A DNA stretch of 64,000 nt from CAVUCH01 sp963697705 (GTDB lineage: Bacteria > Acidobacteriota > Vicinamibacteria > Vicinamibacterales > JAENWD01), in NCBI GenBank assembly GCA_963697705.1, contig CAVOPA010000017.1, forward strand, positions 1,488,001 to 1,552,000, in the 5' to 3' direction. A model generated the notes under the pieces. It was not told where the DNA came from and ran no database searches. It saw only the letters and a list, made by a program, of their open reading frames with translations. This document shows positions 1 to 9,271 of the stretch, one piece after another (position 1 is the stretch's first letter; every line of letters begins with the position of its first letter). Position numbers and translations under genes: made by a program.

Positions 1-1
1 G

Positions 2-922
2 ATCGGCATCGTCGGGGGCGGCAGGCTGCTGTTCTCCAAGGGTCTCGCGAAGCCGTACGAGAAGGACAAGATCCTCGCCGGCATGCAGATGCTGAAGGAT
101 CGCGGCCAGGCGCAGGTGTTCAAGCTGGGGCAGGCGGTGCCATCGCTGCCAGAGGTGCGGACCTCGGTGCTGGACCGCATGCGCGCGCGCGGCGTGTTGC
201 GTGTCGCCTATATCGAGGACAGCGTTCCATACGCGTTCTTCAACACCGCCGGGGATCTCGTCGGCTTCGACGTGGAGATGGCCCACCAGCTCGCGCGCGA
301 TCTCGGCGTCGGCCTCGAGCTCGTACCGATTGCACGCTCAACGCTCGACCACGTGGATGCCGCGACGTGCGACCTCGTGATGTCTGGCGTGGCCGTGGCC
401 GCGGATCGGGCGATGAACGTGCTGTACACGACGTCGTACCTCGACGAGACCATGGCTTTCATCGTCCCGGATCACCTGCGATCGAGATTCTCGAAATGGG
501 ACGAGATCCGTGCGATGACGCCTCTTCGCATCGGTGTCCCGCGGCAGCCGTACTACACGCGAAAGGTGCGCGAGGAGCTGCCGCAGGCCGAGATCGTGCC
601 GATCGACGGCATGACGGCGGTGTTCGGACCGCACCGTCAAGCCATCGATGCCTTCGTCGCAACCGCGGAACGCGGCTCCGCCTACACGCTCCTCCACCCG
701 GAGTACTCGGTCGCGGTGCCCATGCCGAGACCGATGAAGATCCCGCTCGCGTATCTCATCGCCAGCCGTGACGAGCAGCTTGCGTCGGTCGTGAACACGT
801 GGATCGACCTGAAGCGGAAAGACGGCACGATCGATCGCCTCTTCGCCCACTGGATCCTCGGCCGGACGGCGACGGCGCACACCCGCCGCTGGTCGATCAT
901 GGACGACGTGCTGCGCTGGTGA
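2..922 (+). CDS. C-terminal part of a dicarboxylate-symporter/solute-binding (SBP family 3) fusion, 5' truncated by window edge
   Basis: The reading frame is open from base 2, so the gene starts before the window. The first ~28 visible residues (GGGRLLFSKGLAKPYEKDK) look like the end of a membrane transporter rather than a signal peptide. From about residue 60 the protein is a type-3 periplasmic solute-binding domain, with RGVLRVAYIEDSVPYAFF, then GDLVGFDVEMAHQLARDLG and the usual two-lobe pattern ending near DGTIDRLFAHW. Fusions of a sodium/cation:dicarboxylate symporter to a C-terminal binding domain are known, and this fits one. The substrate cannot be read from the sequence; an amino acid or dicarboxylate is the family expectation. 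An internal ATG at 83 is probably not the real start, because the upstream frame is coding-like. The gene ends 20 bases before the repeat patch. Confidence 0.75.
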   Translation: MGIVGGGRLLFSKGLAKPYEKDKILAGMQMLKDRGQAQVFKLGQAVPSLPEVRTSVLDRMRARGVLRVAYIEDSVPYAFFNTAGDLVGFDVEMAHQLARDLGVGLELVPIARSTLDHVDAATCDLVMSGVAVAADRAMNVLYTTSYLDETMAFIVPDHLRSRFSKWDEIRAMTPLRIGVPRQPYYTRKVREELPQAEIVPIDGMTAVFGPHRQAIDAFVATAERGSAYTLLHPEYSVAVPMPRPMKIPLAYLIASRDEQLASVVNTWIDLKRKDGTIDRLFAHWILGRTATAHTRRWSIMDDVLRW

Positions 923-943
923 TCGGCAATCATGTGTATTGGG

Positions 944-1215
944 TAGGGTTCCGGGTTCCGGGTTCTGGGTTCCAGGTTGGGTTCCTCGTTCCTCGTTCGT
1001 TCCAGGTTCCCCGGGGTTCAACGGTTCCGGGTTCCTCGGTTCCGAGTTCCAGGTTCGTCGCAGGCTCGCTTGGAGCAACGGCGATATCAGGAACCTGGCA
1101 CGAACCCGGAGGACCCGGAACCCGGACCCGTGAACCAGGAACCTGGCACGAACCCGGAACCCGGAACCCGACCTGGAACCCAGAACCCCCGGAACCCGGA
1201 ACCGTACCCACCACA
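944..1215. repeat. GGTTCC-rich low-complexity inverted-repeat patch
   Basis: The first half (about 944-1065) is packed with GGTTCCGGGTTC-like words. The second half (about 1085-1205) is packed with the reverse complement (GGAACCCGGAACC-like). The tract is therefore both a short-period repeat and a long imperfect inverted repeat centred near 1075. ORFs that cross it on either strand are artefacts of the repeat (PGSGFRVPG-type translations). It sits between the solute-binding fusion and the convergent K+-channel gene, where a transcription terminator would be expected. Confidence 0.75.
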
Positions 1216-1229
1216 CGTGTGTTCCTGGT

Positions 1230-1661
1230 CTAGCGCACCGACGACGGCGGTCTCCCGGCGTCGAAGAGCCGGCTGACGATCGCGAAGAAGAACCCCGTCG
1301 ACCACCCGCACATCAGGATGCCGGTGAGCGCCTCGATCGCCCCGACCAGCCGCCACTCCGGCGGGAGCACCAGATCGCCGTAGCCTGTCGTCGTGTACGT
1401 CACGGCGCTGAAGTACGCGGCCGTCTGCCCATCCGGCATGGCGCCCGACATCGTGTAATACACGGCGAACGCCGCGACCTCCACGAGGTGCAGCAGCACC
1501 ATCCATCCGGCGATGAAGACGAACATCCAGGTCCAGCGCCAGAAGCCCGGCACGGCCGACGAGTGGGTTGGCATCCACCGAAGCGCAGACGCGACGCCGG
1601 ACGCGTGCACGCCCACGCAGAAGGCCATCAGCCCCCAGCCGACCAGCAGCTTGAGCAGCAC
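1230..1661 (-). CDS. Small potassium-channel family protein (TTGYGD filter)
   Basis: 143 residues, starting at GTG. A hydrophobic N-terminal segment (LLKLLVGWGLMAFCVGVH) is followed by a second membrane helix (WMFVFIAGWMVLLHLVEVAA), the pore loop TYTTTGYGDLVLP around residues 89-101, and a final helix (ALTGILMCGWSTGFFFAIVS). TTGYGD is the canonical K+ selectivity filter, so the protein should form a tetrameric inner-membrane ion channel. No cytoplasmic RCK/TrkA-N domain is attached. The start lies 4 bases after the stop of the upstream mscS-like gene on the same strand, so the two are probably co-transcribed; a role in ion or osmotic balance is inferred from the pairing. Confidence 0.85.
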   Translation of the reverse strand: MLLKLLVGWGLMAFCVGVHASGVASALRWMPTHSSAVPGFWRWTWMFVFIAGWMVLLHLVEVAAFAVYYTMSGAMPDGQTAAYFSAVTYTTTGYGDLVLPPEWRLVGAIEALTGILMCGWSTGFFFAIVSRLFDAGRPPSSVR

Positions 1662-1665
1662 GGCG

Positions 1666-2488
1666 CTACACGCCGGCGGGCGTGCCGAGGCTGCGCACGA
1701 CGATTTGCTGGCTGGGCGCGGGGTAGCCCGCTTCGCCGAAGCTGTCGGCGATCAGGCGGTTCGTGTCGAAGTAGACCTGCCAGTAGTGGTCATTGTGGCA
1801 GTACGGGCGCACGGCCAGCACCGGGCCGGCCATCGTGAAATCGACGATTGTCCACCGCCGGTGCAGGTTCGGCGACCACGTTCGGAATGCGCGCGAGCCT
1901 CGTCTTCAGCATCGCGATGGCCGCCTGCGGATCGACACCGTGGCTCAACTGCGCGACGCGGTCCACGCGCCGGTACGGGTTGGCGGTGAAGTTCTGGACG
2001 GTATCGCCGAAGATCTTGCCGTTACCGACGTAGGTGAGCACGTTGTCGGGTGTGTCGATCGACGTGACGAACAGGCCGACCTCGCGCACCGTGCCGGTCA
2101 CGCCGCCCGCCGAGACGGCATCGCCGGCCTTGAAGGGGCGCAGCACGATCAGGAACGCCCCCGCTGCGAAGTTCGCGAGCAGGCCGCTCCACGCCATGCC
2201 GATCGCCACCCCCATGGCCGCGAAGAGCGCCGCGAAAGTCGTCGTCTCGACACCGAAGTAGCCCAGGATGCCGACCGCCAGCGCGATGTTCAGGGCGACC
2301 GACAGGATGTTGCCAAGATAGCGCATCAACGTGGCGTCGACGTGCTGCCGCGCGAGTGCGGTCTGCGCGGCACTGACGACGAGCTTGATCGCGATCCGCC
2401 CGACGATCCAGATTACGAGCGCTCCGAGCACCATCAAGCCGAGGCTCGTCGCACGCTGCAGCACGTAGGGGGTCAGTTCGGGACTCAT
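1666..2488 (-). CDS. mscS: MscS-type mechanosensitive channel, one frameshift near the 3' end
   Basis: Starts at the ATG at 2488 (MSPELTPYVLQRA), preceded by a good AGGAG-like site. Helices span residues ~8-30 and ~60-110, including the glycine/alanine-rich pore helix (AAMGVAIGMAWSGLLANFA), followed by the MscS beta domain (FKAGDAVSAGGVTGTVREVG, then VGNGKIFGDTVQNFT). The frame breaks near 1845-1860: the upstream frame degenerates after EPAPAVDN, while another frame continues with VDFTMAGPVLAVRPYCHNDH to a stop at 1666, giving the expected C-terminus and ~273 residues in all. Either the gene has a recent single-base indel or this is a sequence error. Small-conductance osmotic release channel of the inner membrane; first gene of a pair with the K+ channel. 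Confidence 0.85.
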
Positions 2489-2838
2489 TGATGGCTCCTC
2501 CCTGGTCAGGGCACGGGTGCTGGCGCACCGCGGGTTGCAGTCGGGCAGCGCAGCCGCGCCGCGAGCATCGCCCACCAGCAGCCGAGGTTACCGCACCTGG
2601 CGACCGGCGCCAAGCGTTCGACTGCATCCAAGTTGATTGCGCTGTGTCCGGCAGTGCGGTGCGAATCGCCAGTCTGTTTTTGCCCACGGTGCTCGGCTCC
2701 GCGATGTCGCAGAACAGGGACCTCACTTCCCGGAGGGAGTAGCTGCTCTTCACGGGCCCGAAACCGGCCGCTGTCGCACGCCGGCAAGACGCGCGGACGA
2801 ATCCTTCCCACCCGATTCCACGTCGCGAAAGGAACACC

Positions 2839-5106
2839 ATGCCACCAGAAGTGAAGCTGCAGGATCCTGAGTCGTTCAAGGCGCTCATCTCGAACAAGTC
2901 CGTGTGCGATCCGTCGGTGGGGCCGAATCTGCCGGGCGCCGCGATTGCCCCAGGCCAGTCGTTCGCTGGCGACGTGCTCTCGGTGAACGTGCACGGCGAG
3001 ATGAGCCTGCGGGCGTTCAACTCGACCGACGACGAGGACGAGGACGGCATTCTGGGCGAGATCGCCGACGACCTGCCGGTCGATGCGTTGCCGCCGCAGA
3101 TCCAGCTGCCGGCCGACGGCGCGTATCTGAAGTACCGCGCCGCGGCGGGCCTCAAGGCGGCCGGCCAGGGCCAGACGCTCCAATCCCTTGGCTTTACCGT
3201 GGAGGCCGGACTCGACGTGATCCTCGCCGACTACCACCTTCACCGGTGCAGCGAGACGACGCGGGACGCCGTCGTCGCCGACCTGAAGAACCTGCGCACC
3301 TCGTTGCGGCTGAAAGACGTTCTCGATCTCGGACCTGGCGAAGCCGTGTCGCAGCAGGTGGTCGGCCGCGTGTCCGCCTCCGTCGAGGTGTCGTGGTCGG
3401 ATGTGTTCACCGGGCCGATCGGTCCGCTGGCGCGATTGGCGGGCTCAGGCGCCGCGGTTTTGCTCAAGGTCTCCGCTGGCGCGTCGGTCAAGGCATCGGT
3501 GAGCCTTTCGGACGATTTCCTGCTCACGTTCTCGCGTGTGGACGTGCAGCGCTGGCGCGTCGGCCTGCGAAAGGCGCGCACCCGGGACGCGGCGCTCGGT
3601 CTCGACCTCGGCGTCAGTGTGGAGTTCGCCGATCCTGAGCAGGTCGCAGGCATCCTGGGGGCGGCGCTCGAAGGCGTCATCGGCGAGCCACTCGACCGTG
3701 TGGACGCGATCCTGGCAAAGGCGTCGCTCGAGGATCTCTCCCCGGCCGAACGCCGGATTGCGGACTTCCTCATCGCTCGATTGGGCCTCGATCGGTCGGT
3801 GGCCACGATCGAGACGGTCAGGGAAAAGATCGAGGGGATCCGCGCCAGGATCACAGACGCGATCGAAGCCGTCGCCAAGGCCAAACTCGCGCTCGGCTTC
3901 GCCTACGAGTACCGCCGCATCCGGCAGGACACCACCGTGGGGCAGTGCACCGTGACCAGGGGAGGGTTGGAGAAACATCACGCCGCGCTCGTGCGGGGGC
4001 GCTTCGAGGAACTGTTCAGCGATGCGTCCAGCAGGCAAGGCGGCGCGGTGCTCGAACATTTCCTCTACCAGAAGACGATCAAGACCGAGGCGAGCTGGGG
4101 CTTCTCGCTGTCGATCGGCAAGTGGGTCTCGATCGGCGGCAAAGACGCCAAGACGCTGCTGCGCGTCGATCGGCTCAGCGCGACCGGCAAAGTGCAGCGT
4201 GCCTTCGTCGGCACACGCGGCTACCGCGAGACGGGCGATAACAGGGACCGGTGGGGCGGCGATCTGTCGGCGTCGATGCCGGGCTATTCACGCGACGCGG
4301 TGCCGGCCGTATCCGAGTTCGAGACCGGCATTGCTCTGGGCCGCTTCGACTCGCAGAACAGGTTGAAGGACGACATGCTGTCGGCCTGGCTCGACCTCGC
4401 GGTGCTGTGGGCCATCGTGTCGGACGGCGACGCGGCACGCGCGCGCGAGGCGCTCAGCGACGCTCTCGGGAAGAAGTGCGCGATGGTGGCCCAGGTCGCG
4501 GTGCCGCATCCGGCCTTCGCGACGATGCGGCCCCGGATCGCCGCCGCCAGCGCCAGGGAGTTCGGCGCGTTCCTCGGTGCGGCCATGCCGTGGTCGGAGG
4601 AGCCCGGCCGCCAGTCCGTCGCCCTTCGGCGTCGGCTCTATGGGCCGTTGTGGGAGCGCTACCTCGCGGATCCCGACAATGTGCATCGCAGCGGCCGGGA
4701 CTTCGTTCCGGCGGCGCGGAGACACCTCATCGACCAGGGCTTCCCGAACCTTGCCGACATGGAACAGCTGTATCTGCTGACTCGCCAGCGCCCGCACGAT
4801 GCAAATGTCTTCGCCGGGACGATCGATCTCAATCCTCACACCTTCCAGAACTGCCGAGACTTCTTCAACGGCGTCAAGGACCTCAACATGGGCGTGATCA
4901 GCGGGCAGCCCGATCACGGGACGATCAAGGGGGTGTTCGACAAGATGCAGAGTCTGTGGACCCAGGGTCATCACGTGCTTGCAGCCGGCGCGTATCTCGT
5001 CGAAATTGCCCGTATCACCGCCGTTCTGAAGGACGTCACGCGATCGATGTCCATCACCATCGGCGTCGGCGGCAACAACGAACAGGTCGTCGTCATAGGC
5101 AGCTGA
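2839..5106 (+). CDS. Large hypothetical protein (755 residues), function unknown
   Basis: A long, clean reading frame with uniform high-GC codon use, and a GAAAGGAAC ribosome-binding site just before the ATG. I do not recognise the family. There is no signal peptide and no obvious membrane helix. Visible features are an acidic stretch (STDDEDEDG, about residues 62-70), a beta-rich glycine/valine/serine part around residues 190-260 (ASVEVSWSDVF, SAGASVKASVSLSDD), a long charged helical segment about 300-370 (RIADFLIARLGLDRSVATIE and onwards) and a second beta-rich segment (SWGFSLSIGKWVSIGGKD). It stands alone between divergently arranged neighbours. The alternation of a beta domain, a helical stalk and a second beta domain could suit a structural or toxin-like protein, but nothing supports a specific call. 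Confidence 0.8.
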   Translation: MPPEVKLQDPESFKALISNKSVCDPSVGPNLPGAAIAPGQSFAGDVLSVNVHGEMSLRAFNSTDDEDEDGILGEIADDLPVDALPPQIQLPADGAYLKYRAAAGLKAAGQGQTLQSLGFTVEAGLDVILADYHLHRCSETTRDAVVADLKNLRTSLRLKDVLDLGPGEAVSQQVVGRVSASVEVSWSDVFTGPIGPLARLAGSGAAVLLKVSAGASVKASVSLSDDFLLTFSRVDVQRWRVGLRKARTRDAALGLDLGVSVEFADPEQVAGILGAALEGVIGEPLDRVDAILAKASLEDLSPAERRIADFLIARLGLDRSVATIETVREKIEGIRARITDAIEAVAKAKLALGFAYEYRRIRQDTTVGQCTVTRGGLEKHHAALVRGRFEELFSDASSRQGGAVLEHFLYQKTIKTEASWGFSLSIGKWVSIGGKDAKTLLRVDRLSATGKVQRAFVGTRGYRETGDNRDRWGGDLSASMPGYSRDAVPAVSEFETGIALGRFDSQNRLKDDMLSAWLDLAVLWAIVSDGDAARAREALSDALGKKCAMVAQVAVPHPAFATMRPRIAAASAREFGAFLGAAMPWSEEPGRQSVALRRRLYGPLWERYLADPDNVHRSGRDFVPAARRHLIDQGFPNLADMEQLYLLTRQRPHDANVFAGTIDLNPHTFQNCRDFFNGVKDLNMGVISGQPDHGTIKGVFDKMQSLWTQGHHVLAAGAYLVEIARITAVLKDVTRSMSITIGVGGNNEQVVVIGS

Positions 5107-5239
5107 TCGCACGGACCCGTGGTCGAGAGACAGCGTGTAATGCCCGACGCCGCCGACAACGCGGAGGCTCCTCGACGTGTTCTGACGAAGCGGCGCCCAG
5201 GATACCAACCGAGCGAGGAACAGGTCCTCTCTGCGGGCA

Positions 5240-6364
5240 TCAGTCCTGGTACTGCTTCGCCCACTCCGCATGGTCCGTGCGAGTGCAATCGGCCATCCGT
5301 TCGGTCGCGGTCGGAAACCAGTCGTTGTCGTGATCCAGCTCGGTCAGCAGCTTCTGCAGAACGTCCCGACTGCGGCTGCCGAGATGGATGTTGGCGGTCT
5401 CGTGACCCATCAGCACCAACAGATCCGGCGCCAACGCGAGTCGCTTGTCGCGCGCGTTTCTGGGCATCTCGATCTTCGCGATGTCCGGCGCGAGCTGGCG
5501 GACCAGCCACTCGTCGTGCACCTGGTAGTGTGGGTCCGGTACGCGGACGGCGTGCTGCAGGAGTGTCGCCGTCTGGGAGGGCATGTGGTCCTGGCCCGCA
5601 TACCAGTACAGGGCCGACGGTACGAGCGCCTTGGCCTCGCGTGCGTCCTGCACGCCGGCTTTTGATTTCTCCACAGCGGTGAAGCGCCGCCGACCGAGAC
5701 TGCCGAGGCCACCCGGCGACCGCTGTTCCCGGAAGGACAGGTTGGCACCGGGCCTAAATGAGGCGCGGAACATGTGCTCGAGCCCTTTCGGAAGTCCGCC
5801 GGCGTCGATCTCCGGGTTGTCGTTCGGGTCGAGCTTCTTCTTCCAGAAGGCCTTTGGATCTTCCTGCGTGTCGCTCGTCAGCTTGATCAGTGCCGGGTAT
5901 CCGCGTCCAGAAAGCAGGATCGGCCTGCCCTCGGCACGGAGTCCGCCCATGTACCCCTTTCGCAGCAACGTGCACACCCGGTGCGCCGACACCTCGACCT
6001 CCGCCGCTTGCGCGGCCAGCAGGACGCTTGCGGCCAAGCGGACGAGATCGCTCGTGAAGGGAAGCTCGCAGGCGTCGTCGAAGTCGTTGATCCCCCAGAC
6101 CACTCTCTGTTGCGAGTCGCGCCAGACCCCGAAGTTCTCGACGTGCAGATCGCCCACCGCCAGCAGCACATCGCCATCTCGCTCGGCAAGCCGCGGGCAT
6201 ATCTCTGGCCATCGCTCCACCCAGCGGTAGAAGGTCGCGCGCAGAAACGGGAATGCTCCCGCGCTCATCCTGCGGTGCTTGTCCCTGAGCAGCCGCCTGG
6301 AGACGTCCGTTCGTTTTCCCATCCACGCCTCGAAGGCGGAGGTGGATTTGAAGATGCTGCGCAT
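5240..6364 (-). CDS. DUF2252 family protein (kinase-fold-like)
   Basis: Residues FPFLRATFYRWVERWPEICP, then VGDLHVENFGVWRD and the block GINDFDDACELPFTSDLVRL, are the signature of DUF2252. GDLHxENFG and NDFDD resemble the catalytic and metal-binding loops of aminoglycoside-phosphotransferase-like kinases, so small-molecule phosphorylation is possible but unproven. The start is placed at the ATG at 6364 (MRSIFKSTSAF), not the longer ATG at 6421, because the extra 19 residues are basic, low-quality sequence overlapping the tRNA fragment side. About 374 residues, near the low end for the family. Convergent with the 755-residue gene. Confidence 0.8.
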   Translation of the reverse strand: MRSIFKSTSAFEAWMGKRTDVSRRLLRDKHRRMSAGAFPFLRATFYRWVERWPEICPRLAERDGDVLLAVGDLHVENFGVWRDSQQRVVWGINDFDDACELPFTSDLVRLAASVLLAAQAAEVEVSAHRVCTLLRKGYMGGLRAEGRPILLSGRGYPALIKLTSDTQEDPKAFWKKKLDPNDNPEIDAGGLPKGLEHMFRASFRPGANLSFREQRSPGGLGSLGRRRFTAVEKSKAGVQDAREAKALVPSALYWYAGQDHMPSQTATLLQHAVRVPDPHYQVHDEWLVRQLAPDIAKIEMPRNARDKRLALAPDLLVLMGHETANIHLGSRSRDVLQKLLTELDHDNDWFPTATERMADCTRTDHAEWAKQYQD

Positions 6365-6432
6365 GTCACTCCACGTCCTTATGGGGCGTCGTCGGCTGGC
6401 CAGCGCTGCCGATTTTCTCACAGCCTTAGCGA

Positions 6433-6505
6433 TGGCTGAGAGGGTGGGATTCGAACCCGCGTACGCGTCCTACCCAGAACGCCCCTGAGAACGGTTCACG
6501 CAGAA
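6433..6505 (-). pseudogene. 3' fragment of a serine-type tRNA
   Basis: Read on the minus strand, the segment contains a T-arm-like GCGGGTTCGAATCCCAC, then CCTCTCAG and an encoded CCA ending at 6433. A long variable-arm-like stretch and an anticodon-arm-like GAACCGTTCTC lie upstream. That order resembles the 3' half of a class II tRNA (Ser type). No matching 5' acceptor strand (TGAGAGG) is found where the tRNA should begin, and one T-stem pair is mismatched, so this is a remnant and not a working tRNA. Such fragments are typical scars of integrase-mediated insertion. Confidence 0.5.
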
Positions 6506-6581
6506 AAGGGGTGTGACGCGTCTGCTCGCCGGTCGCTGGAGCCACCGCTCGGATACGTATAATCGTGTCGGCTAGGTCCTC

Positions 6582-9223
6582 ATGTCCTTCGGCCCTGGTG
6601 TCCGGCTCGGCCCTTACGAAATCGTCAGCCCCGCCGGCGCCGGCGGCATGGGGGAGGTCTACCGCGCGCGAGATACGCGCCTGGACCGCACCGTCGCGAT
6701 CAAGGTGCTCCCGCCGGACCTGACCAACGACCCGGCCGCCCGCCAGCGGCTTGAGCGCGAGGCCCGCGCCGTCGCGGCGCTGTCGCACCCGCACATCTGC
6801 ACGCTCCACGACATCGGCCATCAGCACGAAACGGATTTCCTCGTCATGGAATTCCTGGACGGGGAGACACTTGCGGCGCGACTGGCTCGTGCGAAGCTGC
6901 CACTCGATCAGGCGCTCCACTACGGCATCCAGATCGCCGACGCGCTCGCCGCTGCTCACAAGGCCGGCATCGTCCATCGCGATCTGAAACCGGGCAACGT
7001 GATGCTGACGAAGTCAGGGGCGAAGCTGCTCGATTTCGGGCTGGCCAAGCCGCGAGAGCAGGCCCTCGTGACCGGGCAGACCGCAACCGCTTGGTCGGAA
7101 CCGCTGACCGGCTACGGCACGATTCTCGGCACGCTGCAGTACATGGCTCCGGAGCAGCTGGAGGGGAAAGAGGCAGACGCGCGGTCAGACATCTTCGCGC
7201 TCGGCGCGTTGACCTACGAGATGGTCACGGGACGTCGGGCATTCGACGCCGGAACGCAGCCCTCGACGATTGCAAAGATCCTCGAGATGAACCCGCCCGC
7301 GCCTTCAACCCTCGCGCCGGTGTGCCCTCCGGCGCTGGACCGGTTGATCCAGCGATGCCTCGCGAAAGAGTCCGACAACCGATGGCAGAGCGCGCGCGAC
7401 GTGCTGCTGGAGTTGCAGTGGATTGCGGCGGACCAGGCGAGAGGCGCAGCCGCGGCACCGCGCGGGTCTCGCCGGACGGCCTGGCTGCCTTGGAGCGTTG
7501 CGGCGGTGGCGGTGGTCGGCGCCATCGCGGCCTGGGCCTGGCGGCCCTCACCCGCGGAGAGGCTGCAGCCGGCCGCGCGTTTCGACATTCCGCTGCCCTC
7601 TGGCATGTTGCCACAGACCGAGTGGCTGGGCCCGCCAGTTCTCTCGCCTGATGGGCGGTACGTCGTGATGGCAGCCTCGAAGGAGGGAAGCATTCAGCTC
7701 CACCTCCGCTCACTGGACGGCACGTCCTTCACGCCCATACCTGGCACCGAGGACGGACGATCGCCGTTCTGGTCGCCGGACAGCCGCTCGATTGCGTTCT
7801 TCACCGCGGGCCGGCTGCAGCGCATCGACGTCTCGGGAGGGCCGCCCCGCGTGCTCTGTGAGGTGGACGGGCTCGCATACGGCGGGTCGTGGAGCCCACG
7901 CGGCGACATCCTCTTCGCGATCGACTCGCTGCGCGCGGCCGGAACGACACCAGGGATCCGCCACGTGCGCGACACGGGTGGCACGCCGGCACAAGTGACA
8001 ACGCTCGACCGGTCACAGGGCGAGACCGGGCACCGATCCCCACAGTTCCTGCCGGACGGCGAGCGCTTCGTCTTCACCGCGCTCGGGCACCGGACGGAGA
8101 TCCGATCGGGCTCGCTACGGAACCGGACGACGAAACTGCTGGTCACGGATGCGATGCTGCCCGCGTTCGTCCCACCGGGGACTCTGCTCTTCCTACGCCA
8201 GGAGAGCGTGCTCGCCGTGCCGTTCGATCCCCAGAGGCTGGAGGTCGACGGGACCGAGCGCGTCATCATAAACCAGGGCGTTGGCGGCTTTTCCGCCGCC
8301 GCCGACACGATCGCCTTCTCACCGGCGGGCGCGGTGCTGCGAAAGCTTCAATGGGTGTTGCGCGACGGACGGCGCACGGCCGCGGCGGGTGAACCCGGCC
8401 CCTACGGCTCCCTCTCCCTGTCGCCGAGCGGCAGGCGCGTGGCCCTCCAACGGCGTGAGGTCACAGGCACCTCCAGTGGCGCGGACATCTGGGTGCTCGA
8501 GTTCGCGACGGGCGTGTTGTCGCGGGTGACGAGCGACCAGGATTTTGAAGGCGACCCCTCATGGTCACCCGACGAGAAGAGCCTCGCCTTCTCGGCCCGC
8601 CGACAGGGCAGTTGGCAGATCCTGCGCAAGGATCTGACCACAGGCACCAAGCACCCTTCGGGACGGTCCCTCAGCTGGGCAACCTCGACGAGTGGACACC
8701 AGACGGACGGTTCCTGATTTTCCGTATCGCTGGGCGCACGATCCGGGCGGTTGCGGCCACCGGAGACCAGCCGCCGCGGGTCATCGCCGACGTGCCGGTC
8801 GGCATCGTGGATCAAGCGCATCTGTCGCCGGACGGGCGCTGGATCGCGTTCAACGGGAACGAGTCGGGGAGATGGGAGGTCTACGTCGCCGCGTTCCCGG
8901 GATTCACGGGCAAGCGCCAGTTGTCGAAGGAAGGGGGTGTGCAGCCCCTCTGGCGACGTGATGGCCGCGAACTGTATTACGTGGGTCTCGACGGCATCCT
9001 GCGGGCGGTCGCGGTCCAGACCAATGGCTCCCCTGAGTTCTCGATACCGAACCGCCTGTTCGACACGGGCCTTTCCACACCCTCGCCATCGATTGAGCAA
9101 TACGCCGTGAGCGCCGACGGCCAGCGCTTTCTCATCCTCGAGCCTCTCGATGAAAAAGCCCAGACCAGCGTGAGTGTGATCCTCAATTGGCAGGCGCTGC
9201 TGCCGGCCCGCCGATCACGCTGA
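6582..9223 (+). CDS. Serine/threonine protein kinase with TolB/WD40-like sensor domain, one frameshift
   Basis: The N-terminus is a PknB-type kinase: glycine loop GAGGMGEVYRA (residues ~19-29), invariant lysine in AIKVLP (K41), HRDLKPGNV (catalytic Asp ~134), LLDFGLAK (DFG ~151-153) and YMAPEQLEGKEADARSDIF. One membrane helix follows (WLPWSVAAVAVVGAIAAWAW, ~305-325), then repeated propeller strands of the PD40/TolB kind (LSPDGRYVVMAA, WSPDSRSIAFF, WSPDEKSLAFS, LSPDGRWIAFN). The first frame stops at 8717, but the propeller continues in another frame from about 8650 to 9223, so one indel lies near 8640-8665. If corrected the protein has ~880 residues, the normal length for this acidobacterial family. 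Kinase inside, propeller outside; the ligand is unknown. Confidence 0.85.
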
Positions 9224-9271
9224 TCTGCCTGGGTAAAGGGCAGGGAGCACCTACTCTCAGAGCAGCGGCCA

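Noticed and set aside
930..1233. Pro/Gly/Arg-rich ORFs on both strands
   Set aside because: Products of the GGTTCC repeat, not proteins.
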